Assembly (NCBI GenBank): GCA_035561075.1
Contig: DATMYF010000040.1
Span: 4,186-68,185 of the forward strand
Reading direction: 5' to 3'
DNA length: 64,000 bases
Source of the DNA: JAMCRM01 sp035561075
Lineage (GTDB): Bacteria > Acidobacteriota > Terriglobia > Bryobacterales > Bryobacteraceae
Positions 49,663 to 59,029 of this stretch are shown piece by piece (the stretch's first letter is position 1; the number at the start of each line of letters is the position of its first letter). The notes under the pieces are model-generated. The model ran no database searches, was not told where the DNA came from, and saw only the letters and a list, made by a program, of their open reading frames with translations. The position numbers were made by a program, and so were the translations under genes.

Positions 49663-50529
49663 ATGAGCCAATCCTTCCCCCTCGCTGCGATCACCGACGA
49701 GTTCTCACCCGACCTGGAAACTGCCGTCCGCTCCATGGCGGAGCTCGGGATGACCGGCGCCGAATTGCGCATGGTTTTCGGAAAGAACATCATCAACTTG
49801 ACGGATGAGGAACTGGACCGGGCAATCGCGGTGGTTAAGGGGCAGGGCCTGGAAATTATTTCGCTGGCATCTCCGCTGCTGAAGTGCGTGCTGCCGGACT
49901 CCCCGGACGTGGACGCGCGTTTCCAGCAGGACATGTTCGCCGCGACCCTGACCATCGAAGACCAGCCGCGGCTGGCGGCGCGTGCCTTCGAGATGGCCGA
50001 GCGCACCGGGGCACGCGTCATCCGGGTGTTCTCCTATTGGCGCACGGTGGAGCCGGAGAAGTGCTTCGATCGCATTGTGGCAGCGCTGGGCGAGTTGGCG
50101 GAGCAGGCGCGCAGGCACGGGGTCATCATCGGGATCGAGAACGAGCATGCCTGCAACATCGCCACGGGTGCGGAGACGGCGCGGCTGATGCGGGCCATCA
50201 GCCATCCCAACCTGAAGGTGGTCTGGGACCCGGCCAACGCGCGGGTGGCGGGGGAGGTACGGCCATTCCCCGACGGGTACCGGCAGATTCCTGCCGGGGC
50301 AATCGTTCATGTGCACGCCAAGGACATTCGGGTGGAGGGGCAGAAGTCGATTTGGGAGCAGATGGGCGCCGGCGAGATCGATTGGGAGGGACAGGTCAAG
50401 GCGCTGGTCGAGGACGGCTACAAGGGGTACATCAGCCTGGAAACGCACTGGCCCGGCCCGGGCGGCGACAAGCAACTGGCGAGCATCATCTGCGGGCGCA
50501 AGCTGCAATCACTGGTGGCTGGAGCGTAG
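49663..50529 (+). CDS. Sugar-phosphate isomerase/epimerase (TIM barrel)
   Basis: 288 aa, AP-endonuclease 2/xylose-isomerase-like TIM barrel. Metal-ligand segments: IGIENEHACNI (Glu), VVWDPANARVAG (Asp), IVHVHAKDI (His) and GYISLETHW (Glu), the typical four-ligand set. Enzymes of this type isomerise or epimerise sugars or act on inositol derivatives; the substrate is unknown. TATAAA lies 5 bases before the ATG. The last 21 bp overlap the convergent PilZ gene. Confidence 0.88.
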   Translation: MSQSFPLAAITDEFSPDLETAVRSMAELGMTGAELRMVFGKNIINLTDEELDRAIAVVKGQGLEIISLASPLLKCVLPDSPDVDARFQQDMFAATLTIEDQPRLAARAFEMAERTGARVIRVFSYWRTVEPEKCFDRIVAALGELAEQARRHGVIIGIENEHACNIATGAETARLMRAISHPNLKVVWDPANARVAGEVRPFPDGYRQIPAGAIVHVHAKDIRVEGQKSIWEQMGAGEIDWEGQVKALVEDGYKGYISLETHWPGPGGDKQLASIICGRKLQSLVAGA

Positions 50530-50925
50530 CTGGTAAAGAGGCCGGTCGAGGACTGTATCGCGCCGCGCGGCAAGATGGATACCGCCCGCCATGCGGAACT
50601 CGCGCCTGACCGATTGGACCGCGGTGCCGGTGCCGCGGCGCCCGTTGCGGACAATGCGGCCCTGGACGACCAGCCGCAACGGCTGCCCGTTCAGAGGTAC
50701 GGGCCAATTCACCCAGAGTTCCGCCATAGCCCCGATCGGCAGCGGCTGGTCAGCCGTGAACGCCACGCCCCCGCTGCTGATGTCCAAGGTCCGGCCGGTA
50801 CCCATCTGCAGCACCTGTTTGCCGCGCGTCACCTTATATCGGAGGTCCATACTCATCGTGTAGCGCCGGTCGCGCCGGCGGTCGCCGTGGATCAAGTCTA
50901 TCGGTTGATCGCAGTTGAGCGTCAT
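50509..50925 (-). CDS. PilZ-domain protein
   Basis: 138 aa from the ATG at 50925 (an alternative at 51003 adds 26 residues without family support). RRRDRRYTMSMDLRYKV holds the RxxxR motif and LDISSGGVAF the D/NxSxxG motif of the c-di-GMP-binding PilZ domain. It is therefore likely a c-di-GMP effector, although binding is not proven. No signalling or motility gene is next to it. Confidence 0.82.
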   Translation of the reverse strand: MTLNCDQPIDLIHGDRRRDRRYTMSMDLRYKVTRGKQVLQMGTGRTLDISSGGVAFTADQPLPIGAMAELWVNWPVPLNGQPLRLVVQGRIVRNGRRGTGTAVQSVRREFRMAGGIHLAARRDTVLDRPLYQLRSSHQ

Positions 50926-51081
50926 AGGTACCGGTTCCAGTATGCTTTGCGACGCGTCAAGGTGCCAGTCATTACGGTACTCCCGGGATACTAGTATGTC
51001 CATTACGCCAGCGCCGATTCTGCACGGTGCGGGCCCGGTCCGGCCGTGCGTGTTATTCTGGAGCCAATAAGAGGGTGGTGA

Positions 51082-51873
51082 ATGCGCCTGCGCTATGGGA
51101 TCGTAGCCGCTATGGCGGTGTTGTCTGCCGCGTTGTTCTCCTTCCAGGCCGGGTTCCGCGAGTTCCAGACCCTCGAAGACAACCCTTCGGTGGTGCCTCC
51201 GGATGCCAATGAAAAGACTGAGTTCGCGTTTGCGCGCCTGATGTATCCGTCGGGGCGATGGGGCTGGGGACGCCGGGGTAGCTGGCCCACGGACTATCCG
51301 AAGGCCGACCGGCAGTTCGTACAGGGTGTCCGCAGACTAACCCGCATCCATACGAGGTCTACCGAGCAGGTTGTAGATCTCGACAGCGACGAAATCTTCA
51401 ACTGGCCCTGGATCTATGCCGTGGAAGTGGGGCATTGGAACCTTGACGACGCCAAGGTCAAGAAACTGCGGGAGTATCTTCTTCGCGGCGGCTTCCTGAT
51501 GTGTGACGATTTTCACGGGACCTACGAGTGGGATGTCTTCATGGCGGGTATGAGCCGTGTTTTTCCCGATCGGCCGGTGGTGGAAATCGATAACGCGGAC
51601 GCCATTTTCCACGTCCTCTACGATCTGGACGAACGCTTTCAGGTACCAGGGATCCAGTACTGGTATAGCCGGCGCACCTTTGAAAAGGATGGCGTGGAGG
51701 CGCGCTGGCGGGGCATCTACGACGACAAAGGGCGCGTCATGGTGGCGATCTGCTTCAACCAGGACCTGGGGGATGCGTGGGAATGGGCTGATTCGCCCCG
51801 TTATCCGGAGAAGTACGCGTCCCTGGCATACCGTTTGGGAATCAACTACATCATCTACGCAATGACGCACTAG
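51082..51873 (+). CDS. DUF4159-domain secreted protein
   Basis: 263 aa with an N-terminal signal or anchor (about residues 6-22). FAFARLMYPSGRWGWG and YAVEVGHWNLDDAKVKKLREYLLRGGFLMCDDF (read in parts) are the DUF4159 core, a fold like the glutamine-amidotransferase/flavodoxin class. It heads a long same-strand run of VWA, MoxR and DUF58 genes, where DUF4159 proteins are regular members. A TATTCT box and AGAGGGTGG precede the ATG. Function unknown. Confidence 0.88.
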   Translation: MRLRYGIVAAMAVLSAALFSFQAGFREFQTLEDNPSVVPPDANEKTEFAFARLMYPSGRWGWGRRGSWPTDYPKADRQFVQGVRRLTRIHTRSTEQVVDLDSDEIFNWPWIYAVEVGHWNLDDAKVKKLREYLLRGGFLMCDDFHGTYEWDVFMAGMSRVFPDRPVVEIDNADAIFHVLYDLDERFQVPGIQYWYSRRTFEKDGVEARWRGIYDDKGRVMVAICFNQDLGDAWEWADSPRYPEKYASLAYRLGINYIIYAMTH

Positions 51874-51897
51874 GCGAGGGGGCTCGGCCGCTTCGAG

Positions 51898-54147
51898 ATG
51901 TTCGAATTTCTATTCAAGTATCCGGGCGCGCTGTTCCAAAAGGGGCAGTTTGTGCTGTTGGGCTCCTGGCCGGTGTGGGTGCTGGGCTGCGCCGTGCTGG
52001 CAGCCGCGGCGCTGCTTTTCTGGCACGTGCGGCGGCATGGCGGCTTGATGGGCGGCGCGCGGCCGGCGGTGATCTGGATGCTCCAAACTGCCATGGTGGC
52101 GCTGTTGCTGCTGCTGTTATGGCGGCCGGCGATCAGCGTTGCTACGCTGCGGCCGCAGCAGAACGTAGTGGCAGTGGTGGTGGATGATTCGCGGAGTATG
52201 GCGCTCGAAGAGGGCGGGGCGACGCGTCTGGCGCGAGCCGGGGAGGTGCTGGGCGGAGGGCTGCTCGATGCGCTCGGCAAGCGCTTTCAGGTTCGGCTGT
52301 ACCGGCTGGGGCGGGAAGTGGAACGCATCCGGAACACCGAGGAACTGACCGGGAACGCGCCGGCAACGCACATAGCCGGGGGGCTGGCGCAGGTGCTCGG
52401 GGAATCGGCAACGCTGCCGCTCGGCGCCGTGGTGCTGCTGAGCGACGGAGCCGAGAACAGCGGCGGCATCGGGCGCGAAACAGTGGCGGAGATCCGGCGG
52501 CGGCACATTCCTGTCCACACGATTGGGTTCGGGAGCGAGAGGCCGGAGAAGGATATCGAGATCGGGGAGGTCTCGCTGCCGTCGCGAGCGCTGCCGGATT
52601 CGCGACTCACCGCGGAGGTCACGTTCCGTCAATTCGGGTATGCGGGGCAGAAGGCGCGGGTGGCGGTGCGGGATGGCGAGAGGGTGCTGGCGTCGGAAGA
52701 GGTGAAACTGGCAGGCGACGGGGCTGTCAACACGCACGCCATGGCCTTCGACGCGGGGGCGGCGGGACCGAAGAGCCTGCGGGTCTCCGTGGAGCCGCTG
52801 GCGGGTGAGCAGAATCGCGAGAACAACGCGGTGACGCGGCTGGTCCAGGTGCGGGAAACCAAGCCGCGAATCCTGTACATCGAGGGGGAGCCGCGCTGGG
52901 AGTTCAAGTTCATCCGCCGTGCCGCCGAGGAGGACCGGGGATTGGAATTGGTCAGCATGCTGCGGACCACCCAGAACAAGATCTATCGCCAGGGGATCGG
53001 CAACCCGAAGGAACTGGAGGACGGCTTTCCGGCTACCGCTGAAGAGTTGTTCGCCTACCAGGGGTTGATTATTGGAAGCGTCGAGGCGGGGTATTTCACG
53101 CCGGCGCAGCAGGAACTGATCCGGGAGTTTGCCAACCGGCGCGGGGGCGGGGTCCTGTTCCTAGGCGGACGGATGGCGCTCTCGGATGGCGGCTGGCAGC
53201 ACTCCCCGGTGGCGGAAATGCTTCCGTTGCGGCTGCCCGACGGGAAGGGCACGTTCCACCGCGTCCAGGCGGGTTTTGAGCCTACGGCGGCGGGCCTCGC
53301 GAACGTGATCTGCCGGCTCGAAGAGAACGGAGCGCGCAACGCGGCGCGCTGGAAGAAGATGCCCCTGCTGGCTGATTACAACGAAACGGGGGAAGCCAAG
53401 CCGGGCGCGGTGGTGCTGATCGAGAGCGCTCCCTCGGGCCGCCGCCGGGCGCCCCTACTGGCCATCGAGAACTTCGGGCGTGGGCGCACGGCCGTGTTCG
53501 CGACGGCCGGATCGTGGCGCTGGAAGATGCTGCAGGACCACGCCGACCGCAGTCACGCGATGTTCTGGCAGCAGTTGATGCGGTATCTGGTGAGCGAGTC
53601 GCCGGCCCAGGTGACGGGCGGGACGCCGCGGCCTGTGGTTTCCGACGAGAGCCGTGTGGAGTTGCGGGCCGACGTACGGGACAAGGAGTTCCGGGCGCGG
53701 ACGGATGTGACGGTGGAGGCCCGGATCATCGGTCCGGACGGCGTTGCAAAGACCACGGAACTGGCGCCGCGGCCCTTTGAAGAGGGTGTTTACGCGGCCG
53801 ACTGGAACGCCGAAGCGCCCGGCTCATACGTGGTGGAAATGGTGGCCCGGCGCGGGCAGGAAGAGGTGGGGCGCGACGTCTTCCAGTTTCGCCGGGAGGA
53901 CGGCGCCGCCGAGCACTTCGGCACCAGTCAGAACCGGGAGTTATTGGAGAAACTGGCGGAGCAGACCGGGGGCCGCTACTTCACCGCGGCGGATGCCCGC
54001 AAGCTGGTCGGCGAGATCTCCTATTCCGAAGCCGGCATTACCACGCGCGAAACCATGGATTTGTGGAATATGCCCGCGGTGTTCCTGTTGGCGCTGCTGC
54101 TGCGGGGATCGGAATGGGTGCTGCGGCGAAAGTGGGGTATGGTTTGA
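51898..54147 (+). CDS. Membrane protein with VWA and amidotransferase-like domains
   Basis: 749 aa. Two N-terminal TM helices (about 21-43 and 58-75), then a VWA domain with MIDAS motif VVVDDSRSMAL at about residue 93, an Ig-like part, a GATase1-like domain (about 320-545: ILYIEGEPRWEFKFIRRA, YQGLIIGSVEAGYF) and a C-terminal TM near 720-740. This is the common architecture of large BatA-operon membrane proteins. Function: probably a periplasmic scaffold sensing metal or protein ligands. It begins 24 bp after DUF4159. Confidence 0.85.
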   Translation: MFEFLFKYPGALFQKGQFVLLGSWPVWVLGCAVLAAAALLFWHVRRHGGLMGGARPAVIWMLQTAMVALLLLLLWRPAISVATLRPQQNVVAVVVDDSRSMALEEGGATRLARAGEVLGGGLLDALGKRFQVRLYRLGREVERIRNTEELTGNAPATHIAGGLAQVLGESATLPLGAVVLLSDGAENSGGIGRETVAEIRRRHIPVHTIGFGSERPEKDIEIGEVSLPSRALPDSRLTAEVTFRQFGYAGQKARVAVRDGERVLASEEVKLAGDGAVNTHAMAFDAGAAGPKSLRVSVEPLAGEQNRENNAVTRLVQVRETKPRILYIEGEPRWEFKFIRRAAEEDRGLELVSMLRTTQNKIYRQGIGNPKELEDGFPATAEELFAYQGLIIGSVEAGYFTPAQQELIREFANRRGGGVLFLGGRMALSDGGWQHSPVAEMLPLRLPDGKGTFHRVQAGFEPTAAGLANVICRLEENGARNAARWKKMPLLADYNETGEAKPGAVVLIESAPSGRRRAPLLAIENFGRGRTAVFATAGSWRWKMLQDHADRSHAMFWQQLMRYLVSESPAQVTGGTPRPVVSDESRVELRADVRDKEFRARTDVTVEARIIGPDGVAKTTELAPRPFEEGVYAADWNAEAPGSYVVEMVARRGQEEVGRDVFQFRREDGAAEHFGTSQNRELLEKLAEQTGGRYFTAADARKLVGEISYSEAGITTRETMDLWNMPAVFLLALLLRGSEWVLRRKWGMV

Positions 54148-55004
54148 AAGCGGCGGCGTGCCTGGTGCTGGCGGCAGCGGGATGGCTGGGTGGCGCCACG
54201 CATTACGTGACGATTACGGGACTCGGTGGAGAGCCGGATTACGAGCAGCGGTTTGCGGGTTGGGGAAAAGATATCGGGAAGGCGCTAGAGGGCGAGGCGC
54301 GCGTGCGGACGTTGATCGCTCCGGGCCGCGATCACGTGCGCGCCGCTTTCGAGGAAGTGGCCCGGGAGGCGAAACCGGATGACGCCCTGGTGGTGATGCT
54401 GATCGGGCACGGCACCTTCGATGGGCTTGAGTACAAGTTCAACCTGCCGGGGCGGGATCTCTCAGCGGCGGAACTGGCGGGGATGCTCGATCGCGTGCCG
54501 GCTGCGCGGCAGTTGGTGGTCAATATGACGAGCGCGAGCGGCGGGTCACTCGCGGCGCTGGCCAAGCCGCAGCGGATGGTCATCGCGGCTACCAAAAGCG
54601 GCACCGAGAAGAATGCCACGGTGTTCGCCCGGTACTGGGCGGAAGCGCTGCGGGATCCGGCTGCGGATACGGACAAGAACGAGACGGTCTCGGCGCTCGA
54701 GGCGTTCCAGTACGCCGAGCGCAAGACAAAGGCGTTTTACGAAACCGAAAAGCGCATCGCCACCGAACACGCCGTCTTGGAGGACAAGGGCGCGGCGGCC
54801 TTCCCGCTGTTACGGCTGGGAGCCAACGCCGCCGCATCGCGCGACCCCGCCAAGATGGGATTGCTGGCGAAAAAGGAAGAGCTCGAACAACGCATCGACC
54901 GGCTGAAGTACCAGAAAGCCGCTATCCCGGCGGATGAATACAAGAAGCAGCTCATGGCCTTGCTGCTGGAACTGGCGCGCACGCAGGAGGAACTCGACAA
55001 GTGA
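54144..55004 (+). CDS. Caspase-fold protein with altered active site
   Basis: 286 aa from a TTG at 54144 that overlaps the upstream stop (TTGA), with GGGG six bases before; GTG at 54132 is an alternative. Signal-like N-terminus (about 1-18). VVMLIGHGTFDGLEYKFNL contains the caspase/gingipain His (H89), and after one further strand the segment LVVNMTSASGGSLAAL occupies the place of the catalytic Cys motif (DxCxSG-like) but has Thr-Ser instead of Cys. FARYWAEALRDP and the helical tail follow. The predicted protease activity is therefore doubtful. It is embedded in the Bat-like operon. Confidence 0.75.
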   Translation: MKAAACLVLAAAGWLGGATHYVTITGLGGEPDYEQRFAGWGKDIGKALEGEARVRTLIAPGRDHVRAAFEEVAREAKPDDALVVMLIGHGTFDGLEYKFNLPGRDLSAAELAGMLDRVPAARQLVVNMTSASGGSLAALAKPQRMVIAATKSGTEKNATVFARYWAEALRDPAADTDKNETVSALEAFQYAERKTKAFYETEKRIATEHAVLEDKGAAAFPLLRLGANAAASRDPAKMGLLAKKEELEQRIDRLKYQKAAIPADEYKKQLMALLLELARTQEELDK

Positions 55005-57094
55005 GTTTCCTGCGACTGTGTGTGCCCGCGTCGGTGCTGGTTTTCGCCCTGCACGCCCAGACCCTGGAGCGGGCCGAGGCGCTGTGGACGCAGGGTCGGG
55101 ATCGCGAGGCGAACGATGCGTTCCGCGCTGCGGTGGCGGCCAATCCGAAGAACCCGGACTACCGCGTGCGGTGGGGCCGTTTCTTCCTGGAGTCGTTCCA
55201 GCCCAAGGACGCCGAGGCGCTGTTCAAGGAGGCGCTTGCCATCCGGAAGGACCATGGCGGCGCGCTGATGGGCCTGGCGCTGGTGGCCGCGGAGGGATTC
55301 GATACAAGAGCCGCCGGCTTTGCGCGGCGGGCGCTGACGGCGGATCCGAAGCTGCTCGAGGCGCAGGAGCTACTGGCGCGACTGGCGCTCGAAGACAACG
55401 ACCATCCGCGCGCCATCGCGGAGGCGGACAAAGCGCTCGCGATGTCGCCCGATGCGCTCGACGCCATGGCCATCCGGGCAACTATCGACTGGCTGGAGGA
55501 CAAGCCCGAAACGCCGTGGCTCAAGCGCGTGATGGAACGCAACCCGCACTATGGGAAGGCCTACGAGACGGCGGGCCGGTTCTTTGTACTGAACCGGCGT
55601 TACGAAGAGGGCATCCGGTTCTACCGCAAGGCGGTGGAACTGTCCCCGGAGCTGTGGAGCGCGCGTTCGCAACTGGGGATCAACCTGATGCGGCTGGGCC
55701 ACGAGGACGAGGCGCGCAAGCATCTCGAAGCCTGCTTCGAAAACGGCCACCGCGACCCGGCTACCCGGAATACGTTGAAGCTGCTCGACAGCTACGCGAA
55801 CTTCGAGACGTTCAAGACGGAGAACACCATCCTGAAGCTGCACAAGAAGGAATCCGCGCTGCTGCGTCCGTACTTCGAGGGCGAGATGAAGCGCTCGATC
55901 AGCACCTTCGAGAAGAAGTACGGGTTGAAGCTCGATCGCCCGGTGCAGGTAGAGGTCTATCCGGACCACGGCGATTTCGAAGTGCGGACCCTGGGGATGC
56001 CCGGGCTGGGTGCGCTGGGGGTGACGTTCGGTTACGTGGTGGCGATGGACAGCCCGTCCGGCCGCAAGCCCGGCACCTTCCACTGGGCAAGCACGCTATG
56101 GCACGAGATGAGCCACGTGTTCGTGCTGGCGGCGACAAAACACAAGGCGCCGCGGTGGTTTACCGAAGGAATGGCGGTGCACGAGGAGACAGCCGTTTCG
56201 CCGGAGTGGGGAGACCGGCTGGGGCCGGAGGTGATCACGGCCATTCGGGAGAAGAAACTGCTGCCGGTCTCGGATCTCGACCGTGGCTTCGTGCGGCCGG
56301 CGTACCCCGCGCAGGTGCTGGTCTCTTATTTCCAGGCGGGGCGCATCTGCGATTACATCAACCGCGAGTGGGGGTTTGCGAAACTCCTGGCGATGATGCA
56401 CGATTTCGGCCGCGGGGAGCCGACCGCGCGGGTGGTTGAGAAACAACTCGGCATCTCGCCCGCGGAGTTCGACGAACGGTTTCTCGCGGCGCTCGATGCG
56501 GAAACCAGGAAGACCGTAACGGGTTTCGAGGAATGGAGCAAGCGGCTCAAACAGGTGGCCGCGCTGGCACGGGAGAAGCGGCACGAGGACGTGATCCGGG
56601 AGGCCGCCGCGATTCGTGATATCTACCCGGAATACGTGGAACCGGGCAGTGCCTACGAGTTCCTGGCCGAGGCGCATTTGGCGCGGAACGAGAAGCCCGC
56701 GGCCATGGCGGAACTGGACCGCTACGCGCGTGCCGGGGGGCGCGATCCTGAACTTCTGAAGAAGCTGGCCGCGCTCCTCGAAGAAGCCGGGCAGAAACAG
56801 CAGGCCGCGGACGCCTTGGAGCGGCTGAACTACATCTACCCCGGGGATGAGGAGTTGCACGGCAAGCTGGGCGCGCTCTGGCTCGACGCGGGCAACCATG
56901 ATGGCGCTATCCGGGAGTACCGCGCGGCGCTGGCGCGCGCCCCCATCGACCCCGCGGCGGCGCACTACAACCTGGCCCGCGCCTATCGCGCGGCGAAGCG
57001 CGACGGCGACGCGCGCGATGAATTGCTGCTGGCCCTTGAAACCGCTCCCGGCTTCCGGCCGGCGCAGAAGCTGCTGCTCGAACTATCGAAGTGA
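55001..57094 (+). CDS. Secreted TPR protein with gluzincin metallopeptidase domain
   Basis: 697 aa from a GTG at 55001 overlapping the caspase-like gene by 4 bp (GTGA). Signal peptide at about 1-20, TPR repeats at about 22-250, and a peptidase MA-like domain at about 300-490 with zinc motif HEMSH (H368, E369, H372) and third ligand E389 (RWFTEG). Further TPR repeats follow to the C-terminus (YEFLAEAHLARNE, AAHYNLARAYRAAKRDGDA). It probably acts on periplasmic peptides or binds partner proteins. It leads directly into the MoxR gene (16-bp gap). Confidence 0.88.
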   Translation: MSFLRLCVPASVLVFALHAQTLERAEALWTQGRDREANDAFRAAVAANPKNPDYRVRWGRFFLESFQPKDAEALFKEALAIRKDHGGALMGLALVAAEGFDTRAAGFARRALTADPKLLEAQELLARLALEDNDHPRAIAEADKALAMSPDALDAMAIRATIDWLEDKPETPWLKRVMERNPHYGKAYETAGRFFVLNRRYEEGIRFYRKAVELSPELWSARSQLGINLMRLGHEDEARKHLEACFENGHRDPATRNTLKLLDSYANFETFKTENTILKLHKKESALLRPYFEGEMKRSISTFEKKYGLKLDRPVQVEVYPDHGDFEVRTLGMPGLGALGVTFGYVVAMDSPSGRKPGTFHWASTLWHEMSHVFVLAATKHKAPRWFTEGMAVHEETAVSPEWGDRLGPEVITAIREKKLLPVSDLDRGFVRPAYPAQVLVSYFQAGRICDYINREWGFAKLLAMMHDFGRGEPTARVVEKQLGISPAEFDERFLAALDAETRKTVTGFEEWSKRLKQVAALAREKRHEDVIREAAAIRDIYPEYVEPGSAYEFLAEAHLARNEKPAAMAELDRYARAGGRDPELLKKLAALLEEAGQKQQAADALERLNYIYPGDEELHGKLGALWLDAGNHDGAIREYRAALARAPIDPAAAHYNLARAYRAAKRDGDARDELLLALETAPGFRPAQKLLLELSK

Positions 57095-57110
57095 GAAAGC
57101 GGAACGGAAC

Positions 57111-58139
<1,029 letters not shown>

Positions 58140-58141
58140 AA

Positions 58142-59029
58142 ATGCTGCAGCGCTTCCTGGACCCAGCGACGCTCGCATCTATCTCCGGCTTGGACCTGGT
58201 GGCCAAGACCGTGGTGGACGGCTTCGTGGCCGGGCTGCATCGTTCCCCGGATTTCGGTTTCAGCCAGGAGTTCGCCGAGTATCGCGCCTATAGCCAGGGC
58301 GACGACTTAAGGCACGTGGACTGGAACGTCTTTGCGCGCACGGAGCGGTGCTATCTGAAGCGCTATCGCGGGGAAACCAATACGCAGCTCATGGTGCTGC
58401 TGGACACGAGCGCTTCGATGGCGTATGGCTCGCACGCGGTGAACAAGCTCGACTACGCGCGCTTCGCTGCGGCGTCGCTCGCTTACCTGGCGAATGCGCA
58501 GCGCGACGCGGCGGGGCTGATCGTCTTCGATGAAAAGGTGGTGAATTACGTGCCTCCGTCCACGCGGCAGGGGCAGTTGTTCCGCCTGCTGCACGCGATT
58601 GAGGGGGCCCGTGCCGGCACCCGTACGGATTTCAGCAGCCCGTTCGCCTACTTCCAGAACTTCCTGCGTCGGCGGGGGCTGGCCGTGGTGCTGTCGGACT
58701 TCTACGAAGATCCGGACGTGATCATCCGGACGGTCGAGCCCCTGCGCTATAAGGGCAACGAGCTGATCCTGTTCCATGTGCTCGACCCGCAGGAACTGGC
58801 GCCGGTATTCCGCCAGCCCGCGCTGCTGGTGGACATGGAAGAACGCACCACCATGGAAGTCTCGCCCGAGTACGCGCGTACCGAATACCGGCAGAAGATT
58901 GACGCGCATGTGGCCGCGTTGCGGGAGAAAGCGCGCGCGGCGGGCATCGATTATTTCCTGATGAATACGGGGCGGCCGCTCGATGAAGGGTTGCGGGAGT
59001 ATTTGACGGTACGGCAGGGGAGGATGTAG
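58142..59029 (+). CDS. DUF58-family VWA-like protein
   Basis: 295 aa from the ATG at 58142 with GAAGGG before it. The DUF58 motif RAYSQGDDLRHVDWNVFAR is present, followed by a VWA-like domain with LLDTSASM (D88, S90, S92: MIDAS). A cytoplasmic or membrane-associated partner of MoxR. The next gene starts immediately after its stop codon (TAG GTG). Confidence 0.93.
   Translation: MLQRFLDPATLASISGLDLVAKTVVDGFVAGLHRSPDFGFSQEFAEYRAYSQGDDLRHVDWNVFARTERCYLKRYRGETNTQLMVLLDTSASMAYGSHAVNKLDYARFAAASLAYLANAQRDAAGLIVFDEKVVNYVPPSTRQGQLFRLLHAIEGARAGTRTDFSSPFAYFQNFLRRRGLAVVLSDFYEDPDVIIRTVEPLRYKGNELILFHVLDPQELAPVFRQPALLVDMEERTTMEVSPEYARTEYRQKIDAHVAALREKARAAGIDYFLMNTGRPLDEGLREYLTVRQGRM

Noticed and set aside
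53744..54382. 212-aa Arg/Pro-rich frame overlapping the VWA and caspase-like genes
   Set aside because: Shadow frame of high-GC coding sequence without any motif.
54934..56439. 501-aa plus-strand frame rich in Arg/Gly/Ala
   Set aside because: It is out of frame with the TPR-metallopeptidase, which has signal peptide, TPR repeats and an HEMSH zinc site in the other frame.
56847..57110. Extended start for the MoxR gene inside the TPR-peptidase gene
   Set aside because: The extension is antifamily sequence and the peptidase gene is clearly coding there; MoxR begins at 57111.
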